Assembly (NCBI GenBank): GCA_017462145.1
Contig: JAFTRT010000001.1
Span: 1-12,992, forward strand
Reading direction: 5' to 3'
Length of the DNA: 12,992 nt
Origin: Clostridia bacterium
Lineage (GTDB): Bacteria; Bacillota_A; Clostridia; Oscillospirales; CAG-272
In this document: in pieces, positions 1 through 4,357 of the stretch
Numbering within the stretch: position 1 is the first letter of the stretch
Layout: each line of letters begins with the position of its first letter
Position numbers and translations under genes: made by a program
The notes under the pieces: model-generated
The model's database searches: none
Seen by the model: only the letters and a program-made list of their open reading frames with translations
What the model was told of the DNA's origin: nothing

Positions 1-1
1 C

Positions 2-364
2 GAGATCTGCAAGCATGCCGCCGCCAAGGAGGGTGCCAAGGAGTTCAGAAACAACAGCTACTGCGACTACAAGCAGGGAACACAGCGTTTGGTACGTCTT
101 ACCATCAAGCGTGGCGAGATCGTTTGCCAGTTTACATTTATCGACAGAGATTTCAAGAGCTATGCAAGCCAGAACAACGTTAAGATGAAGTCCTCTGCCA
201 CCACCGTCAAGGTGGTTGAGCCTGCCGCCGTGGGCGTGGTCAAGGACGGCATCGACCTGGTTTGCCAGCAGATCGCCGAAGAAAAGGCGTTCAAAAAGCA
301 GCAGGCACGCGAAAGACGCAAGGCTAAGCGTGCGGCAGAAAAAGGAGAAGTAACCGATGCGTGA
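2..364 (+). CDS. 3' end of a cytosolic protein of unknown function (partial)
   Basis: The reading frame is open from base 2 to a TGA at 362-364, so about 120 C-terminal residues are visible and the true start lies upstream. A TTG at 89 is internal and is not needed as a start. The visible part has no membrane segment. It contains an alternating beta-type stretch (QGTQRLVRLTIKRGEIVCQF), then a short helix (VVKDGIDLVCQQI) and a very basic tail (KKQQARERRKAKRAAEKG). The pattern resembles, from memory only, the C-terminal domain of large clostridial proteins with 'KGRKQLAKLTIRGKTL..YLAL' followed by 'Ik.dr..KyakdLI', whose function is not established. The stop overlaps the following signal peptidase start by 8 bases, suggesting co-transcription and translational coupling. 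No function is assigned. Confidence 0.7.
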   Translation, partial: EICKHAAAKEGAKEFRNNSYCDYKQGTQRLVRLTIKRGEIVCQFTFIDRDFKSYASQNNVKMKSSATTVKVVEPAAVGVVKDGIDLVCQQIAEEKAFKKQQARERRKAKRAAEKGEVTDA

Positions 365-1058
365 AGAGAAAAAGATGGACGCACAACAAGCCGAAGCGAC
401 TACCGAGAAAAAATGGACCAAACAAAAAACGTTTAACGTCATCGGCATCGTCTTGTGTGTGATCTTGATCCCTATTTTGGTTATCAATTGCATTTTGATC
501 GTGCAGGGCCTGTTCAGTGATGACGTGCCCAGCCTTGGCGGCAACACACCGCTGATCGTTTTGACCGAGTCCATGGAGGATACCATCCTGGGCGGTGACT
601 TGATCATCGTCAAGGATGTGGATCCTTCTGAGATCAAGCCCGGCGACATCATTTCCTTCTTTGATCCTGCCAGCAATAGCGGCGCGGTCGTAACCCACCG
701 TGTGTTGCCCGCAGAGGAGAACGGCGTTGTGTATGATGCCGAGGGTAAGCTCTACTTTAACACCAAGGGTGATAACAACCCCACCGCCGATAAGATCTCG
801 GTGCCTGCCGAGAACCTGGTTGGTCGCTATGAGGGCACCCGTATCGCCCACCTTGGCAGCGTGGCTATGTTTATGCAGTCCACGTGGGGCTTGATCATTT
901 GCATTGGCGTCCCCCTTGCGGCACTGGTGACTTACGAGCTGCTTCGTTATAAAAAGGCCAACAAGGCCAAGCAAAACGACGTGGATACCCTGATGGCTGA
1001 GCTTGCCGCACTCAAGGCAGCACAAGCCAAGAAGGATGAGGAGAACAAGGGCGAATAA
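357..1058 (+). CDS. sipW: SipW-type (ER-type) signal peptidase I, copy 1
   Basis: A 233-aa membrane serine protease that would remove signal peptides from TasA-like proteins at the outer membrane face. Seen: a first membrane segment at about residues 29-53, then the catalytic serine box ESMEDT (Ser72), KPGDIISF (95-102), and VVTHRV with the SipW-type catalytic His114 in place of the lysine of ordinary bacterial SPase I. Next comes TKGDNNPTAD (137-146) with both conserved aspartates (D139, D146), then a second membrane segment at about 168-193. A charged tail (about 200-233) is heptad-like and predicted cytoplasmic. The start at 357 is supported by AGGAG at 343-347, nine bases upstream; the ATG at 375 lacks such a site. 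It overlaps the preceding gene by 8 bases and precedes a TasA-like gene, the classic SipW-substrate arrangement. The family call is firm. Confidence 0.93.
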   Translation: MREEKKMDAQQAEATTEKKWTKQKTFNVIGIVLCVILIPILVINCILIVQGLFSDDVPSLGGNTPLIVLTESMEDTILGGDLIIVKDVDPSEIKPGDIISFFDPASNSGAVVTHRVLPAEENGVVYDAEGKLYFNTKGDNNPTADKISVPAENLVGRYEGTRIAHLGSVAMFMQSTWGLIICIGVPLAALVTYELLRYKKANKAKQNDVDTLMAELAALKAAQAKKDEENKGE

Positions 1059-1068
1059 CAAAAAGATG

Positions 1069-1110
1069 CCCTCGCCCACGCGTGCGTAGAAATCCCTTTT
1101 CCCAAGGGAA
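1069..1110 (-). repeat. Divergent bipartite hairpin repeat unit (unit D)
   Basis: Just after the signal peptidase stop lie an 8-base palindrome CACGCGTG (1077-1084) and a 6-bp hairpin TCCCTT (1093-1098) / AAGGGA (1104-1109). Read on the minus strand this is hairpin, second palindrome, then GAGGG. The clearer units at 2121-2166, 3715-3777 and 3822-3870 have the same order. Membership of that repeat class is inferred from architecture, not from long identity. Confidence 0.4.
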
Positions 1111-1157
1111 GACCAACACACATCCCAAGCGCGACGGAGCGCACCCAATTTTGTCGT

Positions 1158-1266
1158 ATTCTTCCCCTGAAGCTACGGTTCGGGGTGATGAATATATATT
1201 GTCGCGGCAATGCGCGACATTGGGCGCAAGCCCGACAATAAATGATCTCCCCGAATAGGGAAGAAT
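1158..1266. repeat. Nested multi-stem palindromic element upstream of the TasA-like gene
   Basis: Four stems nest almost concentrically. ATTCTTCCC (1158-1166) pairs perfectly with GGGAAGAAT (1258-1266). TTCGGGGTGAT (1179-1189) pairs with ATCTCCCCGAA (1245-1255) with one mismatch. ATTGTCG (1198-1204) pairs with CGACAAT (1233-1239). Innermost is GGGC-GCAA-GCCC (1222-1233) with a GNRA tetraloop. An alternative local hairpin TGTCGCG (1200-1206) / CGCGACA (1213-1219) competes with the third stem. It may be a dispersed MITE/REP-like repeat or a structured 5' leader of the downstream gene. I found no match to the consensus of a riboswitch I know, including c-di-GMP-I. Confidence 0.6.
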
Positions 1267-1288
1267 TTTGATGCCGAAAGGCAAATTC
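1263..1288 (+). promoter_or_regulatory. GNRA-capped leader hairpin next to the ribosome site of the TasA-like gene
   Basis: GAATTT (1263-1268) pairs with AAATTC (1283-1288), and GCC (1273-1275) pairs with GGC (1280-1282) around a GAAA tetraloop, with a TGAT bulge on the 5' side. The hairpin ends four bases before AAAGGAG (1292-1298), the ribosome site of the ATG at 1309. Its 5' arm shares bases 1263-1266 with the outer stem of the preceding nested element, so the two cannot form together. It could stabilise mRNA or modulate translation; both are inference. Confidence 0.45.
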
Positions 1289-1308
1289 AAAAAAGGAGAA
1301 AATTAACC

Positions 1309-1932
1309 ATGAAAAAGATGAAGTTTATGAGAATTGCAGCTGTTCTGCTTGTTCTTTGCCTGGCTTCTACTTGCGCAATCAGCGGTACTTTTGCGAAGTA
1401 TACGTCCGAAGCTTCTGGTAAAGATTCTGCTCGTGTTGCAAAGTGGGGTTGGGGTACTACTACTCTGACTTTCGATCTGTTTGATAGCACTTATGATAAT
1501 GTTAACGGTAATGGCGACAAGGTTGTTGCTCCCGGCACAACAAACACTGAGAAAATTGTTTTCTTGGCTGATGGTGAAACCTTTAAGCCCGAAGTTGCTT
1601 ACAGTGTTACTATTGGTGTTGAGGCTACCGGTTCTACTAATACCACCTTGCTTGATAAGCTTGTCTGGACGCTTAATAGCACCGAGTACGATTCTTTCGC
1701 TGAATTTAAGGCAGCTGTCGCAGCTTTGAGCGCAACCAAGGTTGATCCCAATACTGAACTGCCCACTAAGAACATCGAAGTAACATGGGAATGGCCCTTC
1801 GAAGAAGGAGCTGATGCTGATGCTAAGGCTGCAACCGATGCAGAGGATACTCAGTTTGGCAACGATGCCGCCGATGGTAGCGCTGCCGTCGTTGAATTGA
1901 CCTTTACTATCACCGTCACTCAGGTCGACTAA
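1309..1932 (+). CDS. TasA-like secreted protein with SipW-type signal peptide
   Basis: A 207-aa exported protein. The N-terminus is basic (MKKMKFMR), followed by a hydrophobic core (about 9-25) and SGTFAKYTSE (25-34), typical of SipW-dependent signals such as that of TasA; cleavage would fall near Ala29. The mature part begins with DSARVAKW (39-46), followed by a beta-rich chain: VVAPGTTNTEKIVF (72-85), EVAYSVTIGVEA (95-106), IEVTWEWPFE (156-165), DTQFGNDAADG (180-190) and a final VTQVD. The VAPG and WPFE...DT.FG features recur in clostridial SipW-dependent matrix proteins. It lies directly after signal peptidase 1, with AAAGGAG at 1292-1298, ten bases before the ATG. Codon use is shifted to GCT, GTT, ACT and GGT relative to its GCC/ACC-rich neighbours, as expected for an abundant product. 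It is probably a fibre or matrix subunit; polymerisation is inferred. Confidence 0.85.
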   Translation: MKKMKFMRIAAVLLVLCLASTCAISGTFAKYTSEASGKDSARVAKWGWGTTTLTFDLFDSTYDNVNGNGDKVVAPGTTNTEKIVFLADGETFKPEVAYSVTIGVEATGSTNTTLLDKLVWTLNSTEYDSFAEFKAAVAALSATKVDPNTELPTKNIEVTWEWPFEEGADADAKAATDAEDTQFGNDAADGSAAVVELTFTITVTQVD

Positions 1933-1970
1933 TTCAACCCTTTGTGATTTCAGTCAAACATCTGATACAT

Positions 1971-2010
1971 CCCCCACGCCCTGCCTTCCGTGGCAGGGTG
2001 GGGCGTGGGG
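1971..2010 (+). terminator. Strong GC-rich hairpin after the TasA-like gene (attenuator or mRNA-protecting stem)
   Basis: CCCCACGCC (1972-1980) pairs with GGCGTGGGG (2002-2010), and CTGCC (1981-1985) pairs with GGCAG (1992-1996). The loop is TTCCGT, with a GGTGG bulge (1997-2001) on the 3' arm. This gives 14 mostly G-C pairs. No T-run follows directly (CTCCACTTTG), and a T5 run comes only at 2031-2035, so it is not a textbook terminator. Its place about 40 bases after the TasA-like stop suggests partial termination or 3'-end protection of an abundant message. Confidence 0.55.
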
Positions 2011-2047
2011 CTCCACTTTGAAATATTGGCTTTTTCTGTGTTCCAAA

Positions 2048-2100
2048 GGGCATATTTGCGAATATACCCCTTGAAAAGCGGAAAATGCTACGCTTCTTTT
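2048..2100 (+). repeat. Two further short hairpins between the TasA-like gene and the next membrane protein gene
   Basis: GGGCATATT (2048-2056) and AATATACCC (2061-2069) form a stem with one C-A mismatch around TGCG. Just downstream AAGCG (2076-2080) can pair with CGCTT (2091-2095) and is followed by CTTTT, a weak terminator-like arrangement. No convincing promoter was seen in 1933-2202, so the downstream genes probably depend on read-through from upstream. Confidence 0.35.
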
Positions 2101-2120
2101 GCGCCTTTCGCGCACTGCAA

Positions 2121-2166
2121 GGCTCCCTTGTGCAAAGGGAGCTCCCACAAAGTGGGTGAGGGATTG
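2121..2166 (+). repeat. Bipartite hairpin repeat unit (unit A)
   Basis: GCTCCCTT (2122-2129) pairs with AAGGGAGC (2135-2142). This is followed by CCCAC (2144-2148) / GTGGG (2152-2156) and the end motif TGAGGG (2157-2162). The order hairpin, smaller hairpin, GAGG-type end matches the units at 3715-3777 and 3822-3870. From memory, units of this type are scattered through intergenic DNA of gut Ruminococcaceae-like genomes. It lies just ahead of the ribosome site of the gene at 2203. Confidence 0.6.
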
Positions 2167-2202
2167 TGAAAAAGTGATTTTAACCGAAAGGAGGAATCGT
2201 CT

Positions 2203-3069
2203 TTGGCGAAGGAAGGGCTGAACGAATCAGCGGCCAACGTCATCCAGCGACGTGCTTGGGTGTGGATCATGCTGATGGTGACCATCATTATGATCGTTGT
2301 GCTGTTGACCATTGGCATTATTTCACTGCGCGTGGGCAACTATCTGCCCGAGGGCACTGACATCTTGTTCATCGTTGGCAAAAATCCCGAAGTTGTCACG
2401 GGTGAAGCGCCCGACAAAGCGTGGGAAGCAGGCAGGGACGTAAATATCTTTTCCTCCTCTTACCAAAACGGCCAAGGGCAGACCACCATCCTGTCGGGCG
2501 ACGGTGTCTCGGTGGTGGCCCCGGGGTTTGTTTCAAAATATAAGTTCGGCATGTATAACAACGGTAATATGGCCGTTGTTTATGAGACCGATCTGGACTT
2601 TACCTTCCGCATCAACGGCAAGGTACAAAAGGAATACAACTTTCCCATGGAGGTGCGATTGAAGGATAGCCAAGGTCGCTATCTGATCGGCGGTGAGGAG
2701 CAGTGGGTCAACGTTGACCGCGCACGGCTCAGCCGACACGTTAGCCTGCTTGGGCGTAGCTCCTATGAGGAGTTTGAATTGGAGCTCCGTTGGCTGTTTG
2801 ATGGGGGCGACGATGTGCTGGATACCCTTTACGGCAATTTGGCCACCAAGGGTGAGGGCGTTTCGCTGACCCTTGGCATCAACACCTACGCCGAGGAGCA
2901 CTTAGAACCCGAAGCCAAGGGTGGAACCATGGTGGAGGGCACCGCTGACGGAGAAACCGAGGCCGGCGGCACCATGCGTTGGGTGTGGGTCGTTGTGCTG
3001 ATGGTCTGCGGCGGTATTTTGATCTTCTATGTTGCATGGCTGCTGAATAAACGGATGTGGAGTAAATGA
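2203..3069 (+). CDS. Double-anchored membrane protein with a TasA/camelysin-like extracellular domain
   Basis: A 288-aa protein of no family I can name firmly. A membrane segment lies at about residues 20-42 and another at about 259-282 (WVWVVVLMVCGG...), followed by a short basic end, so both termini should be cytoplasmic with a roughly 215-residue loop outside. The loop carries VVAPGFVSKYKFGMYNNGNMAVVYETDLDF (104-133), with the PG..(Y/F)....NNG...VYE pattern of TasA/camelysin-type beta sandwiches, and ends in SLTLGINTYAEEH (221-233), also typical of that fold. An acidic, Gly/Thr-rich linker follows (about 235-257). The TTG start is chosen because AAAGGAGG at 2187-2194 lies eight bases before it. 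Its stop overlaps the next signal peptidase start by four bases (ATGA). It could be a membrane anchor or assembly platform for the TasA-like fibre; this is inference. Confidence 0.7.
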   Translation: MAKEGLNESAANVIQRRAWVWIMLMVTIIMIVVLLTIGIISLRVGNYLPEGTDILFIVGKNPEVVTGEAPDKAWEAGRDVNIFSSSYQNGQGQTTILSGDGVSVVAPGFVSKYKFGMYNNGNMAVVYETDLDFTFRINGKVQKEYNFPMEVRLKDSQGRYLIGGEEQWVNVDRARLSRHVSLLGRSSYEEFELELRWLFDGGDDVLDTLYGNLATKGEGVSLTLGINTYAEEHLEPEAKGGTMVEGTADGETEAGGTMRWVWVVVLMVCGGILIFYVAWLLNKRMWSK

Positions 3070-3701
3070 AAAAAACAAGCACCAAAACGCGCATGACGTT
3101 GCGCATTATTCTGATCGTGATCATCAGCATTGCACTGGGATTTATGGTTTATCAGATCAACGTGCAAAACCTGACCGGTGACCAAATGCCCATGCCCCTT
3201 GGCTTTGGGGTGGGAGTTGTGGTCTCGGGCAGCATGGAGCCCCACCTTTCTGTGGATGATATGATCTTTGTGGTGAGGAGCGACAGCTATGAGATTGGTG
3301 ATTGGGTCGTATTTCAATCCAAGGGCATCCTTGTGGTGCATGAGCTGATCGCCATTTCTCCCGATGGACAGACCGTGCAGACCCAAGGCACTGCCAACAA
3401 CACCCCCGACGACCCCATGAGCATTGACCAGATCAAGGGGCGTGTGGCCTTCCACCTGGATGGTGCAGGCCGCGTGGTGGATTTTATGAAATCCCCTTTG
3501 GGTACAGCAATCATCCTTGTCATTGCCGCGTTCTTGCTGATCATGTCTTATAAAAGCGAAAAGAAGTCCGATACCGAAGAGCTGGACGAGATCCGCCGTG
3601 AGATCGAACGGCTCAAGGCCGAACAGGGGATACCATCGGATGAAGAAACTGTTACAGCAAAACCCTTTTCTAAGAACGAGACGGATGAGGATGCAAAGTA
3701 G
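3066..3701 (+). CDS. SipW-type signal peptidase I, copy 2 (altered box E)
   Basis: A 211-aa second ER-type signal peptidase. Seen: membrane segment at about residues 12-31, VVVSGSMEPHL (51-61) with nucleophile Ser56, IGDWVVFQ (77-84), VVHEL with catalytic-type His92, TQGTANNTPDD (106-116), second membrane segment at about 146-163, then a charged, heptad-like cytoplasmic tail (about 163-190). Where copy 1 has TKGD, this protein has TQGT, so the first conserved aspartate of that box is Thr109; Asp115 and Asp116 remain near the second position. The start overlaps the preceding stop in ATGA, arguing for coupled translation. The last residues (NETDEDAK) are encoded by bases that recur as a 21-base direct repeat 180 bases downstream. 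Substrates are probably the neighbouring products, though altered specificity or reduced activity is possible. Confidence 0.9.
   Translation: MKKTSTKTRMTLRIILIVIISIALGFMVYQINVQNLTGDQMPMPLGFGVGVVVSGSMEPHLSVDDMIFVVRSDSYEIGDWVVFQSKGILVVHELIAISPDGQTVQTQGTANNTPDDPMSIDQIKGRVAFHLDGAGRVVDFMKSPLGTAIILVIAAFLLIMSYKSEKKSDTEELDEIRREIERLKAEQGIPSDEETVTAKPFSKNETDEDAK
3677..3697 (+). repeat. 21-base direct repeat, copy 1 (end of signal peptidase 2)
   Basis: Bases 3677-3697 (CGAGACGGAT, then GAGGATGCAAA) encode the last residues of signal peptidase 2 and recur identically at 3857-3877, exactly 180 bases downstream. The repeat contains GACGGATGAGG, the terminal motif of the hairpin repeat unit at 3822-3870. 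Confidence 0.8.
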
Positions 3702-3714
3702 TTTTGAGGTGGAA

Positions 3715-3777
3715 CACGCCGCTTTGCGGCTACCTCATCAGTCGCCTGCGGCGCCAGCTTCTCGGTTAGGAGAAGCC
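3715..3777 (-). repeat. Bipartite hairpin repeat unit (unit B, inverted)
   Basis: Three hairpins are visible: GCCGC (3718-3722) / GCGGC (3726-3730), CGCC (3743-3746) / GGCG (3750-3753), and GCTTCTC (3757-3763) / GAGAAGC (3770-3776). CCTCATC (3733-3739) is the inverted counterpart of GATGAGG (3864-3870) in unit C. Read on the minus strand, the order is hairpin, smaller hairpin, GATGAGG, as in units A and C. Confidence 0.65.
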
Positions 3778-3821
3778 TGATGATAGTCGAGTTTTTTATA
3801 CTCGGTACAAGTGTTACTCAA

Positions 3822-3870
3822 AGCCTTCTCCAAGCGGGAGAAGGTGTCGAGCGAAGCGAGACGGATGAGG
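3822..3870 (+). repeat. Bipartite hairpin repeat unit (unit C)
   Basis: CCTTCTCC (3824-3831) pairs perfectly with GGAGAAGG (3837-3844) around AAGCG. A GTCGAGCGAAGCGAGAC segment and the end motif GGATGAGG (3863-3870) follow. It faces unit B in inverted orientation. Its final GAGG doubles as the ribosome site of the nuclease gene that starts at 3878. Confidence 0.7.
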
Positions 3871-3877
3871 ATGCAAA
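3857..3877 (+). repeat. 21-base direct repeat, copy 2 (immediately upstream of the nuclease ATG)
   Basis: Identical to 3677-3697. Here it closes unit C and ends on the base before the nuclease start codon. GAGG at 3867-3870 lies seven bases before the ATG and is the only plausible ribosome site, so translation initiation appears to be supplied by the repeat end. Confidence 0.8.
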
Positions 3878-4264
3878 ATGTCTTACCAATACAACAAAAA
3901 ATTAGTCGGGTGTGCCCAACGGTTGCGCAGGGAAATGACCGATGAAGAAAAGCACCTATGGTATGATTTCTTAAAAAAATTGCCTTTGACTGTGCACCGT
4001 CAAAAAAACATCGGACCATATATTGTGGACTTTTACATTGCAACTTCCAAAACCGTCATTGAGCTTGACGGTATTCAGCATGCAGAGTTGGAAAACGCCG
4101 AAAGGGATGCAGTACGCGATCAATATTTGCAAAGCTTAGGCATTACGATCCTGCGATACAGCAACTTGGCGATTCAACAAAGATTTGAAGAGGTTTGTCA
4201 AAATATTATAAGACATTTGAAGCTTTACGAATTTGATACTGTTTCCATCAAGCCTGTTCCCTGA
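3878..4264 (+). CDS. DUF559-family PD-(D/E)XK nuclease-like protein
   Basis: A 128-aa soluble protein of the DUF559 (Vsr-like) endonuclease fold. Seen: N-terminal helix with LRREMTDEEKHLWYDFL (16-32), the core RQKNIGPYIVDFYI (41-54) with Asp51, then KTVIELDGIQH (58-68) with Glu62-x-Asp64 and Gln67-His68, and a final ILRYSNLAIQQRFEEV (91-106). All core residues expected for an active site are present, and the length matches stand-alone family members. The exact cellular role of this family is not established. It lies in the same direction as the operon but is unrelated to it, is A+T-richer by eye than its neighbours, and sits behind two inverted repeat units (B and C) and before a GC-rich hairpin. 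This suggests an inserted block. Confidence 0.88.
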   Translation: MSYQYNKKLVGCAQRLRREMTDEEKHLWYDFLKKLPLTVHRQKNIGPYIVDFYIATSKTVIELDGIQHAELENAERDAVRDQYLQSLGITILRYSNLAIQQRFEEVCQNIIRHLKLYEFDTVSIKPVP

Positions 4265-4273
4265 TCATAAAAT

Positions 4274-4320
4274 AGCCCCTCGACGTCGCCGGATCAGACC
4301 CTTGGGGACACCGAGGGGCT
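4274..4320. terminator. GC-rich hairpin after the nuclease gene
   Basis: AGCCCCTCG (4274-4282) pairs perfectly with CGAGGGGCT (4312-4320) around a 29-base loop, which itself holds CCCTTGGGG. On the + strand the following bases are CTACCTTTAG, a poor T-tract. On the minus strand the stem is followed by ATTTTAT, which fits a terminator better, although no minus-strand gene was found. It may mark the right edge of the nuclease-containing block or partly insulate the next gene. Confidence 0.5.
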
Positions 4321-4357
4321 CTACCTTTAGAAAATTTGAAAGAAAGGAGCGATACAG

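Noticed and set aside
324..1148. A 274-codon minus-strand open frame opposite signal peptidase 1
   Set aside because: It lies antisense to a gene with clear catalytic motifs, has a low-complexity composition and no ribosome site; it is a shadow frame.
1059..1308. A c-di-GMP or other known riboswitch in the leader of the TasA-like gene
   Set aside because: The region is richly structured, but no consensus of a riboswitch class I know was recognised.
3698..4320. An insertion sequence
   Set aside because: No transposase is present; the only gene is a DUF559 nuclease-like protein, so a standard IS is not supported.
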